Assembly (NCBI RefSeq): GCF_014696925.1
Contig: NZ_JACJQY010000006.1
Coordinates: forward strand, 107,284 to 171,283
Source: Phormidium tenue FACHB-1050
GTDB lineage: Bacteria > Cyanobacteriota > Cyanobacteriia > Pseudanabaenales > Pseudanabaenaceae
Direction of reading: 5' to 3'
DNA length: 64,000 nucleotides
The position numbers were made by a program, and so were the translations under genes. Below, piece after piece: positions 18,201 to 25,818 of the stretch (within the stretch, counting starts at the first letter, position 1; each line of letters starts with the position of its first letter). The notes beneath the pieces are model-generated. The model saw only the letters and a list, made by a program, of their open reading frames with translations, ran no database searches and was not told the DNA's origin.

Positions 18201-18368
18201 CCATTATCAATTGTCGTTCTGGGTGGGCTGTTCACATCTACCGCCTTAACTTTGTTAGTATTACCAGCTTTGTACTCTCAATTTTGGAAGTACCTCATAC
18301 CTACTCAAGTTCAATTAGATACTCAAGGTAAAACTGGTAGCGATCTAGATGGCAGGATTTTAGGGTAA
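15237..18368 (+). CDS. HME-RND heavy-metal efflux pump (first of a tandem pair)
   Basis: A 1043-aa inner-membrane proton/metal antiporter of the CzcA/CusA/NrsA family at full length. It has the N-terminal QMPLDVFPPFAPPQV, two large periplasmic loops, and the TM4 motif AIGSAVDDAIVDAENVYR (Asp402, Asp403), which fits the HME5 group typical of cyanobacteria rather than CusA. At the place of CusA Met672 it has Glu in HRMDEVLSG, which argues against Cu(I)/Ag(I) methionine-relay export and for a divalent ion such as nickel, cobalt or zinc. No adaptor gene lies next to it. It is preceded by a TTTCAT operator with a -10 box. The second pump follows after a hairpin and its own operator. Confidence 0.92.
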   Translation: MLSSIIKWAIARRWLVIVGAMILSIWIFRTIVQMPLDVFPPFAPPQVEIQTEAPGLAPEEVESLVTLPIESAINGTAGVSAVRSSSAASISVVRVIFNWGTDIYQARQLVTERLQSARSKLPASIETPQIAPISSPIGTILTYAFTSKNNDLMETRRLVDWQVTNRLLAVPGVAQVIVFGGDVRQYQVLVAPEKLQAFNVSLQDVSDAVAAANVNAPGGYLITPDREKLIRGIGRIEDIEALKQSVIKARNGVPVRISDIADVKIGAAVKRGDASVNTQKAVVAIINKQPQADTPTVTRAVEAAMNELKVGLPASIQVETTFRQEAYIDASIENVKEALVEGSIIVALVLIPFLMNWRNLAVCLAALPLSLLIGVLALNWLGQGLNTMTLGGLAVAIGSAVDDAIVDAENVYRCLRENKHSDHPRPVLEVVFDGCQEVRDSVFGATIITIVVFSPIFALTGVEGSIFIPMGLGYLAAVLASSFVALTVTPALCAILLPHGHLPEREPWVARFFKKLYLPLIKFAMRRSQIIIAIAAASLLISAIVVPSFGRIFLPEFQEQSLVNTLLLYPGSSLEATNSAGLVLENKLKDNPNFRNIQVRSGRAEGDADAAGVNLAHIDVELSEAGMKDRKASIDLLRQEFGKVIGAAPNVGGFISHRMDEVLSGVRSAIAVKIFGADLAQLRILGQQVNDVMRSVEGVVDLQLEPQIPVEQVQIQFDRMAAARYGLTVGKLSETIEIALNGLVVSQVLEQQQTFDLVVWLKPEARKSIDTIGNLMVDTSDGNKIPLAQVAKLIDGKGANTINRENVSRLLVVAANAQGRDLRSVVSDIQAKVKEQIQIPTGYYIQYAGQFEAEGRASQNILLFSAIAFVAITVIMYLSVKSVASTVMIMINLPLALVGGVIAVALTGGVLSIASLVGFVTLFGVATRNGLLLVDNYNTKFASGMPLRDLLIQGSMERLNAILMTAFTSALGLAPLVIAGGAGKELLQPLSIVVLGGLFTSTALTLLVLPALYSQFWKYLIPTQVQLDTQGKTGSDLDGRILG

Positions 18369-18398
18369 GGATGTGCGGCGCTTCGCGCCATCCTTACC
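18364..18398 (+). terminator. Hairpin after the first RND gene (imperfect, GCGCTTCGCGC apex)
   Basis: Arms GGTAAGGAT and ATCCTTACC enclose GGCGC-TTC-GCGCC, with a bulge of GTGC on the left side. The apex is the complement-orientation form of the GGCGCGAAGCGCC core seen at 5915 and 12959. It overlaps the stop codon of the gene at 15237 and probably ends that transcript before the second pump's promoter. Confidence 0.5.
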
Positions 18399-18479
18399 TC
18401 TAGATCACCACCGTAAATCTCCAGTCTTGAAAAAGGCAAATGTTTGAATTTTTTATTTGTGATAGCTTGCTCCAGCTAG

Positions 18480-18496
18480 TTTCACAGTGTTTTCAT
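18480..18496 (+). promoter_or_regulatory. TTTCAT direct-repeat operator (site 6)
   Basis: TTTCACAGTGTTTTCAT, period 11 bp, lies 45 nt before the second RND gene. CATAAT at 18513-18518 is a possible -10 box. Position and orientation match site 5 before the first pump. Confidence 0.65.
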
Positions 18497-18540
18497 AATT
18501 GTATGTAAGAATCATAATTTAGTTCACCATAATTCAATTC

Positions 18541-21500
18541 ATGCTCAATGCCGTTGTCAAATGGTCGATCGCGCAGCGTTGGCTGGTAGTGATTGCCTCA
18601 ATCTTAATCTTACTCTGGGGATTTCGGGTACTAACCCAAATGCCCCTAGATGTATTTCCTAACTTTGCGCCGCCACAAGTGGAGATTCAAACTGAGGCGA
18701 CAGGGCTAGCTCCTGAAGAAGTAGAATCTTTGGTGACACGACCGATTGAGAGTGCCATTAATGGAACCCCTGGTGTAGAAAAGGTACGTTCATCTTCGGC
18801 AGTGGGCATTTCGGTTGTGAAAGTAATTTTTACATGGGATACAGATATCTATCGGGCGAGACAATTAGTTACAGAAAGATTACAACAGGCTCAGAGTCAG
18901 TTACCTAAAGGCGTTGGTATACCCCAGATTTCTCCGATAAGTTCACCAATTGGGGCGATCGCTAAATATGCCTTCACGATAGAAGAAGGTGGTAAAACTG
19001 ACTTAATGGAAGTACGGCGAATTGTTGATTGGCAGGTAAAAAATCGATTGTTAGCCGTTTCAGGGGTAACACAGGTTGTAATTTTTGGTGGTGATATTCG
19101 TCAGTATCAGGTATTAGTCGATCCAGTTAAATTGCAGCAGTACGATGTGACCTTATCAGCAGTTACCGAAGCAGCCCGAAAAGCAAATGTGAACGCGGCG
19201 GGTGGATTCTTGACTAGTCCAGATCGAGAACTCTTGATACGCGGGATTGGACGGATTGAATCAGCAGAACAATTGCAGAAATCGGTAATTAAATCGCAAA
19301 AAGGAGTGCCAGTATTACTCAGTCAAGTCGCCGATGTCAGAATTGGTGCAGAGCTAAAGCGGGGAGATGGGAACCTCAATGGCAAAAAATCGGTTGTGGT
19401 AATTGTGAACAAACAGCCTAACGCTGATACGCCATCAGTTACCAAAGCCTTAGAAATAGCGATCGCGGAAATTAAACAAGGACTGCCAAGCGATGTAAAA
19501 GTCGAAACGACTTTTCGTCAAGAAGAATTTATCGAAGCATCCCTTAAAAATGTCGAGGAATCCTTGCGGGATGGCACGATTATTGTCTCCGTCGTTTTGA
19601 TTCTATTTTTGATGAATTGGCGCACTGCCATAATTTCCTTGAGTGCGATTCCGATTTCGCTATTGCTAGGGATGATGGTGCTGTCATGGACAGGACAAGG
19701 CATCAACACGATGACATTGGGAGGATTAGCGGTCGCGATCGGTTCGGTGGTGGATGATGCGATCGTGGATATGGAAAATGTCTATCGCCGTTTGCGAGAG
19801 AATCAACTCGCAGGCACACCAGTACCGCCTTTAGAAGTAGTTTTTAACGGCTCAGTGGAAGTTCGAGTTAGCGTTCTCTTTTCGACTGTGATTATTGCGG
19901 TGGTATTTGCGCCAATTTTTGCCTTATCGGGAGTGGAAGGTCGAATTTTTACGCCGATGGGTGTAGCTTATTTGCTCTCGATTGTTGCATCGACGCTAGT
20001 AGCACTAACTTTAACTCCTGCTCTTTGTGCCTTGCTTTTGGTAAATCGTCCCTTACCTCCCGATGAGACTTGGTTAGCGCATAAATCTCAACAAATCTAT
20101 CGTCCTGCTTTAGTCTTCGCCATTCGTCGCCCTAGTATTGTTTTGGGAGTAGCGATCGCGGCTTTGATTGCTTCGATGATTATCTTGCCATCCCTCGGTC
20201 GAGTATTTTTACCCGAATTTCAAGAGCGATCGCTAGTTATTTCCACAGTTCTTTATCCTGGGGTTTCACTGGAAACAACCAATCAGGTTAGTTTGGTTGT
20301 TGAAGAGCATCTTAAAGATGACAAACATTTCAATGCTTTGCAACTGCGATCGGGACGCGCCCCTGGGGATAGCGATGTCGGAGGTGTAAACTTTGCGGAA
20401 CTGGATGTAGAACTGAGTGAATCAGGGGTAAAAACACGTGAGGAAAGCGTCGAAATTCTTCGCAAAGAATTTGCAAAAATCCCGGGGGTGGCGGTAAATA
20501 TTGGCGGCTTTATTTCCCATCGACTTGATGAGGTGCTTTCTGGTGTGCGAAGTGCGATCGCCGTCAAGATCTTTGGTGCTGATTTAGAACAGTTGCGAAC
20601 CATTGGGCAACAGGTGCAAGCCGCAATGAATAACGTTAATGGCATCGTAGATTTGCAAGTGGAACCACAAGTCCCGATTAAACAATTACAGATTCGATTT
20701 GATCGGGATGCTGCATCTCGTTATGGATTGCAAGTCGGCGATTTGGCAGAAACTATTGAAACGGCTCTGAATGGCAATATTGTCTCTCAGGTTTTGGAAC
20801 AACAGCAGGTATTTGATTTACTAGTGTGGCTAAAAGAAGATTCGCGCAATAATCTGGAAACAATCAGTAATTTATTAGTAGATGTGCCTGATGGCAAGAA
20901 AGTTCCACTTTCACAAGTTGCTAAAGTTTCTTTCGGTGAGGGACCTAACACGATTAATCGAGAAAACGTTTCACGTTTGATCGTGGTTTCCGCAAATGTG
21001 AATGGTCGAGATTTAGGCTCAGTGATTAAAGATATTCGCGATCGCATTAAGACTCAAGTGCAATTACCCTCTGGTTATTACATCCAATACGGCGGTCAGT
21101 TTGAATCTCAAGAACGCGCGACTGAGACTTTATTATTTGCTGGGGCGATCGCCTTTTTTGCCATCACCATCTTGATTTACTTCGCAGTTAAATCTATCCC
21201 AGCTACTTTTATGATCATGATTAATCTTCCACTTGCTCTCGTTGGTGGTGTAATATCTGTAGCACTGGGAGGTGGGATTATCTCAGTCGCTTCAATGGTA
21301 GGATTTATTACGCTTTTTGGAGTTGCGACTAGAAATGGATTGCTGTTAGTGGATAACTACAACACCAAATTAGCAAAGGGGATGTCCTTACAAACGGTAC
21401 TAGTGGAAGGTTCCCTAGAGCGCCTTGTTGCGATCCTGATGACCGCCCTCTCTTCAGCCTTGGGCATGGTTCCTCTGGTTATTGGCACTGGCGCAGGCAA

Positions 21501-21672
21501 AGAGATTCTGCAACCGTTAGCGGTTGTAGTTTTAGGCGGGCTGTTTACTTCGACAGCCCTCACCTTGCTGGTTTTACCAGCTTTATATTCCCAGTTTGGG
21601 AAATACATCATTCCCAAATCTAATTTGGATAGACAGGTTGAAGTACTGTCTATCCAAGAATCTATCTCCTAA
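18541..21672 (+). CDS. HME-RND heavy-metal efflux pump (second of a tandem pair)
   Basis: A 1043-aa paralogue of the pump at 15237, the same length, with closely matching sequence throughout. It has QMPLDVFPNFAPPQV at the N-terminus, the HME5-like TM4 motif AIGSVVDDAIVDMENVYR, and Glu in HRLDEVLSG where CusA has a metal-binding Met. The two pumps could form different trimers or export different metals. It has its own TTTCAT operator. The lipoprotein gene at 21681 follows after 8 nt with AAGGA before its start, so the two are one operon. Confidence 0.92.
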   Translation: MLNAVVKWSIAQRWLVVIASILILLWGFRVLTQMPLDVFPNFAPPQVEIQTEATGLAPEEVESLVTRPIESAINGTPGVEKVRSSSAVGISVVKVIFTWDTDIYRARQLVTERLQQAQSQLPKGVGIPQISPISSPIGAIAKYAFTIEEGGKTDLMEVRRIVDWQVKNRLLAVSGVTQVVIFGGDIRQYQVLVDPVKLQQYDVTLSAVTEAARKANVNAAGGFLTSPDRELLIRGIGRIESAEQLQKSVIKSQKGVPVLLSQVADVRIGAELKRGDGNLNGKKSVVVIVNKQPNADTPSVTKALEIAIAEIKQGLPSDVKVETTFRQEEFIEASLKNVEESLRDGTIIVSVVLILFLMNWRTAIISLSAIPISLLLGMMVLSWTGQGINTMTLGGLAVAIGSVVDDAIVDMENVYRRLRENQLAGTPVPPLEVVFNGSVEVRVSVLFSTVIIAVVFAPIFALSGVEGRIFTPMGVAYLLSIVASTLVALTLTPALCALLLVNRPLPPDETWLAHKSQQIYRPALVFAIRRPSIVLGVAIAALIASMIILPSLGRVFLPEFQERSLVISTVLYPGVSLETTNQVSLVVEEHLKDDKHFNALQLRSGRAPGDSDVGGVNFAELDVELSESGVKTREESVEILRKEFAKIPGVAVNIGGFISHRLDEVLSGVRSAIAVKIFGADLEQLRTIGQQVQAAMNNVNGIVDLQVEPQVPIKQLQIRFDRDAASRYGLQVGDLAETIETALNGNIVSQVLEQQQVFDLLVWLKEDSRNNLETISNLLVDVPDGKKVPLSQVAKVSFGEGPNTINRENVSRLIVVSANVNGRDLGSVIKDIRDRIKTQVQLPSGYYIQYGGQFESQERATETLLFAGAIAFFAITILIYFAVKSIPATFMIMINLPLALVGGVISVALGGGIISVASMVGFITLFGVATRNGLLLVDNYNTKLAKGMSLQTVLVEGSLERLVAILMTALSSALGMVPLVIGTGAGKEILQPLAVVVLGGLFTSTALTLLVLPALYSQFGKYIIPKSNLDRQVEVLSIQESIS

Positions 21673-21680
21673 GGAAATCT

Positions 21681-22181
21681 ATGCGATTATTTCAACCGAT
21701 TCTTCTCAGTCTGAGTTTGGCTAGTTTAGCTGTACTAGCAGCCTGTAGTAACAGTACCCCAACGACGACAAGCTCAACACCTGCAACTACAGTAGCTAAG
21801 TCTGTTGAGACACCTAAAGCTAGTTCTTCTCCTAGCATGACAAAATCTGAAACTAAGAGTGATAATCCTAAAAAGGGAGGACAGGTGATTGAATCAGGAA
21901 TCTATCATTTAGAGTTAGTTCCAGAGCCTGAAGAGAATGGTATCCATCTTGATTTCTTTCTACAAAAGGGTGACAATCACGAAGCAATTCCTGATGCCAA
22001 GGTAACTGCACAGGTACAGCTACCTGATGGCACTCAAAAGAATCTTGATCTAAAATACGATGCCCCTGAAAAGCACTATACAGTAGCGCTATCAGGTAAA
22101 GCGGTGGGCGAGTATAAAGTCGCGATTTTGTCAGATATTAAAGGTGAAAAGGTAAACGGGCGATTTAACTTTAAGTTGTAG
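21681..22181 (+). CDS. Lipoprotein linked to RND efflux
   Basis: A 166-aa lipoprotein. It has a signal peptide with the lipobox LAAC (Cys at about 22), a Thr/Ser-rich linker, and a beta-rich domain (about 70-166) with IHLDFFLQKG, PDAKVTAQVQLPDG and VGEYKVAILSD, which looks like a FixH/YtkA-type immunoglobulin-like fold. Similar sequence seems to occur as the N-terminal part of some cyanobacterial RND adaptors; this is from memory and unverified. It is translated right after the second pump. It might supply a periplasmic metal-binding or adaptor-like function that the short adaptor at 645 lacks. Confidence 0.75.
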   Translation: MRLFQPILLSLSLASLAVLAACSNSTPTTTSSTPATTVAKSVETPKASSSPSMTKSETKSDNPKKGGQVIESGIYHLELVPEPEENGIHLDFFLQKGDNHEAIPDAKVTAQVQLPDGTQKNLDLKYDAPEKHYTVALSGKAVGEYKVAILSDIKGEKVNGRFNFKL

Positions 22182-22210
22182 TCATGTTCTTCTAAAAATA
22201 GAGATCAGGA

Positions 22211-22231
22211 AGGGGAAAACATCTTTCCCCT
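22211..22231 (+). terminator. Small hairpin after the lipoprotein gene
   Basis: AGGGGAAA and TTTCCCCT (8 bp) pair around a 5-nt loop 30 nt after the stop of the gene at 21681, followed by a T/A-rich stretch. A likely rho-independent terminator of the pump-lipoprotein operon. Confidence 0.5.
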
Positions 22232-22249
22232 CTATATTCTTGATATTTA

Positions 22250-22280
22250 AAATCGAGCTACCTAGAAAATAGCTCGATTT
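22250..22280. repeat. 11-bp perfect inverted repeat overlapping an operator
   Basis: AAATCGAGCTA (22250-22260) and TAGCTCGATTT (22270-22280) pair perfectly around a 9-nt loop. The last three bases are shared with the TTTCAT operator at 22278. It may be a second terminator or a structural element that competes with regulator binding. Confidence 0.45.
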
Positions 22281-22294
22281 CATCTTGATTTCAT
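22278..22294 (+). promoter_or_regulatory. TTTCAT direct-repeat operator (site 7)
   Basis: TTTCATCTTGATTTCAT, period 11 bp, lies 44 nt before the DUF305 gene at 22338. TAAACT at 22305-22310 is a weak -10 candidate. It has the same orientation and similar distance as sites 5 and 6. Confidence 0.65.
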
Positions 22295-22337
22295 TATCTG
22301 GCTTTAAACTATTCAGTAACTAAGAAATTTGAGTTCT

Positions 22338-23057
22338 ATGAATTTCACTAAATTGAACATCCTATCTCACAGTTTGAGTCTAGTAGCAATTATCTCGATT
22401 GCAACTGGAGCTTTAGCAGCCTGTTCCACAACAACTCCAGAAACATCTGCTTCTACTTCTACTGTTGCGATTAAACCTAGCTCTACGCCTGCGGCTGAGA
22501 CGTCAATGCCTAGCATGGACAATACGCATAACATGAGCAATATGCATATGACAATGGATTTAGGACCAGCCGATGCTAATTTTGACCTTCGATTTATTGA
22601 TGGTATGATTCCGCATCACAAAGGTGCAGTTGAAATGGCAAAAGAAGCTCAACAAAAATCACAGCGTCCTGAAATTAAAAAACTAGCCGATGAGATTATT
22701 ACCGCTCAAGCTAAAGAAATTACTGAACTACAGACTTGGCGCAAACAATGGTATCCCAATGCTAGCAACAAGCCAATGGCACACAATGCTCAAATGGGAC
22801 ATATGATGGAGATGAGCGATGAACAAATGAAAGGCATGATGATGAGCCAAGACTTAGGGGCGAAGGATGCTGAATTTGATCTACGCTTTATCAATGCGAT
22901 GATTCCTCATCATGAAAGCGCGGTGACGATGGCGAAAGACGCTTTAGCTAAGTCAACCCGTCCCGAAATTAAAAAGCTTGCACAAGATATTATTTCTTCT
23001 CAGCAAGCAGAAATCAAACAAATGCAAGAATGGAAGCAAGCTTGGTATAAGAAATAA
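22338..23057 (+). CDS. Lipoprotein with two DUF305 domains, CopM-like
   Basis: A 239-aa periplasmic protein. The signal peptide ends in the lipobox LAAC. After a Ser/Thr and Met/His-rich linker come two DUF305 repeats, each with D-F-D-L-R-F-I and M-I-P-H-H motifs (IDGMIPHHKGAV and INAMIPHHESAV) and an EIK-x-L-A helix. DUF305 proteins such as Synechocystis CopM bind copper in the periplasm. The ATG at 22338 is chosen over a TTG at 22329. A TTTCAT operator lies upstream. The likely job is to buffer or scavenge copper. Confidence 0.85.
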   Translation: MNFTKLNILSHSLSLVAIISIATGALAACSTTTPETSASTSTVAIKPSSTPAAETSMPSMDNTHNMSNMHMTMDLGPADANFDLRFIDGMIPHHKGAVEMAKEAQQKSQRPEIKKLADEIITAQAKEITELQTWRKQWYPNASNKPMAHNAQMGHMMEMSDEQMKGMMMSQDLGAKDAEFDLRFINAMIPHHESAVTMAKDALAKSTRPEIKKLAQDIISSQQAEIKQMQEWKQAWYKK

Positions 23058-23058
23058 T

Positions 23059-23103
23059 AGAAATCAGGAGAGGCGGCGCGAAACGCCCCCTCTCCTGATT
23101 TCT
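23059..23103. terminator. Hairpin after the DUF305 lipoprotein gene (degenerate GCGCGAA apex)
   Basis: Arms starting AGAAATCAGGAGAGG and ending CCTCTCCTGATTTCT pair, with two internal mismatches near the apex GGCGCGAAACGCC. It directly follows the stop at 23057 and is a likely terminator. It is a mutated member of the palindrome group at 5915, 12959 and 18364. Confidence 0.5.
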
Positions 23104-23158
23104 AAATTCTTTGACGCGCCTAAAATGAGCTTGAAAGTAAACTTGGAGAAAACAGTCA

Positions 23159-24226
23159 ATGAATGATCAGAAGCCAAATAATCATGAAAGCGGAAAATTG
23201 AAAGAACCGCAAAATTCCAGTATGTCTGGAATAAAGATGATGATGGCGATGATGATTGCCTGTTGTGCTATTCCAATCGCTTTGATCTTTTTTACAGGAG
23301 GCGGTTTAGGCTGGTGGCTAGGACGCTCTAATCAACAAATAGCTAGCAATCAACCAACTAGCCAGCCAAGCACTCCCAAAAAATCGCCAAAGTTAGCTAA
23401 TAATGTCACCCTAACTCCTGCCCAAAGTTGGCAAGCCGATAACCACATTCATGGTTTAACTATTAATCCTGAAAACCCAAATATTATCTATATTGCTAGC
23501 CATAATGGACTGTTGCAACGTGCTGAATCAGGACAATGGTTTTGGGTCGGCAAAGATCGATCAGACTACATGGGCTTTACTGGCGATCGCACTAACTTTC
23601 AACGCTTTTACTCTAGTGGACACCCTTCAAGTGGCGGCAATCTTGGTTTCCGTATTAGTGAGAATGGAGGTGAAGACTGGCAGTTTATCGCAATGGAAGG
23701 AGTGGATTTTCATGCTTTAGGTATTTCTCCAAGTAATCCCAAAGTTCTTTATGGATGGGCTAGTTCAGGGGCAAAAGGTTTGTTTGTCAGTTCCGATAGC
23801 GGCAAAACTTGGACACAACCCAAGATGATAGGACTAACTGACTCCCCATTCGATCTAGTTGTCGATCCTGAGAAACCCGATCGCGTGTTTGCGACCACCC
23901 GTTCAGGTATGTATGAGAGCGTAAATCGTGGTGATGACTGGACTGCGATCGGTGAAACTCAAACTGCGCCAATTCTGGCTTTGAATTTGGTCAAGCAAGG
24001 TGATCGCACAATTATGTACGGCTATCGCTTTGATAAATTAAATTCTGGTATCTATCTTAGTAATGATGAAGGTAAGACTTGGGAGAAACTTTGGTTAGAA
24101 ACAGATGGAGTGATCGTCAAGCTAGCTGTTGCTCCTAGCAATTCCCAAATTCTTTATGCTGCTAACGAAAAGAATCAAGTTTTTCAATCTCAAGATGCTG
24201 GCAAAACTTGGAAAATATTGAGCTAA
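23159..24226 (+). CDS. Membrane-anchored BNR/sortilin-type beta-propeller protein
   Basis: A 355-aa protein. A short cytoplasmic start and one membrane helix (about 25-50, Met-rich MMMAMMIACCAIP then GGGLGWWLG) are followed by a Pro/Ser linker and a propeller with Asp-box-like repeats (SENGGEDWQF, SSDSGKTW, NEGKTWEKL-type and SQDAGKTWKIL). Such proteins are often annotated as glycosyl-hydrolase-like or photosystem-assembly (Ycf48-like) propellers, but no catalytic residues can be assigned. GGAG lies 10 nt before the ATG. A shortened and decaying copy of its N-terminus lies at 25819. Function unknown; the metal island context suggests a periplasmic accessory role. Confidence 0.75.
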   Translation: MNDQKPNNHESGKLKEPQNSSMSGIKMMMAMMIACCAIPIALIFFTGGGLGWWLGRSNQQIASNQPTSQPSTPKKSPKLANNVTLTPAQSWQADNHIHGLTINPENPNIIYIASHNGLLQRAESGQWFWVGKDRSDYMGFTGDRTNFQRFYSSGHPSSGGNLGFRISENGGEDWQFIAMEGVDFHALGISPSNPKVLYGWASSGAKGLFVSSDSGKTWTQPKMIGLTDSPFDLVVDPEKPDRVFATTRSGMYESVNRGDDWTAIGETQTAPILALNLVKQGDRTIMYGYRFDKLNSGIYLSNDEGKTWEKLWLETDGVIVKLAVAPSNSQILYAANEKNQVFQSQDAGKTWKILS

Positions 24227-24249
24227 GAATAAGTAAAGTTACACTTGAT

Positions 24250-24723
24250 TTACGCAGACTGGGCTGTACTCAACATATAACGTTTAGCCATATATAGAAC
24301 TAGCGGTGGCAAGATTATCCATTGCAATAGTGGCAGCCAGCTAATGGCAATAACTGGGACGAGGAACACTGAAACGCCGTAAAGTTTAGCAATGTGGATG
24401 CGATAAATTTCTGAAATGAGGGTGTATATCCAACCTAGAGCCGTAAATAGTAATGTTGATTTCCAATTATTTCTGAGCATCCATTTGCGCGATCGATATA
24501 ACCCAGCTACCATCCATCCACTAATCACAGTAATTACTCCATCTCCTACAGTGCAGTGGGTAATGTAGTTAACCTTGTCTGATAGAGAAGACATCGCGTA
24601 GAAGTCAAAGTAGGGTGATTCCCAAACTTCATAAACGAAGTGCAGTAAAAAGGCGAATAAAAACAAGTTTGTTTCTGGTGCAGCCAAAATTTGAGCTATC
24701 CATTGGTTTATCAGCTTTTTCAT
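24250..24723 (-). CDS. Conserved multi-pass membrane protein (copy A of a duplicated pair)
   Basis: A 157-aa protein with about four membrane helices. Visible landmarks are the N-terminal amphipathic ILAAPETNLFLFAFLLHF, the acidic VYEVWESPYFDFY, and GDGVITVISGWMVAGLYRS. I do not recognise the family. The ATG at 24723 gives the same length as the paralogue at 30567; a GTG at 24726 just precedes it. The two copies are in the same orientation 6.3 kb apart, very similar at DNA and protein level, and bracket the copA/TolC cassette. Convergent to the propeller gene at 23159. Confidence 0.72.
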   Translation of the reverse strand: MKKLINQWIAQILAAPETNLFLFAFLLHFVYEVWESPYFDFYAMSSLSDKVNYITHCTVGDGVITVISGWMVAGLYRSRKWMLRNNWKSTLLFTALGWIYTLISEIYRIHIAKLYGVSVFLVPVIAISWLPLLQWIILPPLVLYMAKRYMLSTAQSA

Positions 24724-24939
24724 CACAATGCTATTTTATCTACAGAATTTTTGCTCAACATTACAGAAAGATTAAAAGTAACCCTCTATTGTACTAAAGA
24801 GTAGATTAAATATTGGTTAACAATCATTTTGTTTTGTAATGTAATCAATCAATTTAATTAAATCAATCTGCAAATCAATCACAGGGTTGAAATAATAAAA
24901 GAGAACCAGCCTATGTCATTCCTTAACTGAAATAGAATT

Positions 24940-25701
24940 ATGAAAAACAAGTTTTTGATCTACAGCCTAGCAGGGCTTCTTAGTAGTGTTGCTGTGACTG
25001 GTTTTGCCGATAGCATACAGGCTCAATCACCGACTACACCTGAAAGTTCTCAACAATCCCGATCAATGCAAGTCGATCAGCATTTTATCGAAATGATGAT
25101 TCCTCATCACCAAGATGCGATCGCTATGGCTGACCTTGCTTTAACTCGTTCTCAACGCCCAGAAGTTAAAAAAATCGCTGAAGCGATTAAACAAGATCAA
25201 ACTCGTGAAATTCAGGAAATGCGTACTTGGTATAAACAATGGTACGGCAAAGAAGTTCCTCTAACCTCCATGACTGACATGGGGATGATGGGAAACTCTC
25301 CTAAACAAGGTTCTGGCTCTCCCATGATGAATATGGATAAAAACATGATGAGCATGATGAGCGAAGGCTCTCCCATGATGAGCATGGGAAAGGACAGTAT
25401 GAGTATGAGTTATAACATGATCGCCATGGGACATAGCATGATGAGCATGGGACAGAACATGATGAATATGGGGCATAGCATGATGAGTATGGACATGGAT
25501 GCGCTCAAGACGGCTTCGGATTTTGATAAGGAATTTGTTCGCCAAATGGTTCCGCATCATCAAATGGCGGTGATGATGGCTCAGATGGCATCGGGACGTA
25601 CTACTCGTCCAGAAATCCGTACTTTGGCTCAGTCAATCATCAAATCTCAGAATGCTGAAATCATGCAAATGAAGGGATGGCAGCAAGCTTGGAATCGATA
25701 A
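24940..25701 (+). CDS. Secreted Met-rich DUF305 protein
   Basis: A 253-aa periplasmic protein. A signal peptide (about 1-29, ending near SIQAQS) is followed by a first DUF305 domain (MMIPHHQDAIAMADLAL), a long Met/Gly/Ser tract (about residues 107-188, built from MMSMG, MMNMG and MSMS units), and a second DUF305 domain (MVPHHQMAVMMAQMA). Met clusters are typical Cu(I)/Ag(I) ligands, so the middle acts as a likely copper sponge. No TTTCAT-type operator is seen upstream; the 213-nt leader holds repeated AATCAAT words. It resembles the CopM-like protein at 22338 but has no lipobox. Confidence 0.85.
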   Translation: MKNKFLIYSLAGLLSSVAVTGFADSIQAQSPTTPESSQQSRSMQVDQHFIEMMIPHHQDAIAMADLALTRSQRPEVKKIAEAIKQDQTREIQEMRTWYKQWYGKEVPLTSMTDMGMMGNSPKQGSGSPMMNMDKNMMSMMSEGSPMMSMGKDSMSMSYNMIAMGHSMMSMGQNMMNMGHSMMSMDMDALKTASDFDKEFVRQMVPHHQMAVMMAQMASGRTTRPEIRTLAQSIIKSQNAEIMQMKGWQQAWNR

Positions 25702-25756
25702 TCTAGTAAAGTTAAACGTTCATTTTCAATAGATTAGCACTTACGCAAAAGAACGA

Positions 25757-25790
25757 ACCGTAGGGGCAATTCATTAATTGCCCCTACGGT
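25757..25790. repeat. MITE-like palindrome
   Basis: ACCGTAGGGGCAATT (25757-25771) and its perfect complement (25776-25790) flank CATT. The preceding GCACTTACGCAAAA is a sequence often seen at ends of small non-autonomous elements in cyanobacteria (recollection, not searched). It lies between the DUF305 gene and the short ORF at 25819 and may also act as a terminator. Confidence 0.5.
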
Positions 25791-25818
25791 AAAATAATTA
25801 ATTTAGAGGATGAATTTA

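Noticed and set aside
24840..24905. AATCAAT word repeats before the Met-rich DUF305 gene as an operator
   Set aside because: Irregular spacing in an AT-rich leader; does not match the TTTCAT pattern and could be chance.
25261..25563. Minus-strand ORF rich in His (HHAMSHGDHVITH type), looks like a metal-binding protein
   Set aside because: It is the complement of the Met-rich (ATG/CAT) repeat in the DUF305 gene at 24940; no start signal and the composition follows automatically.
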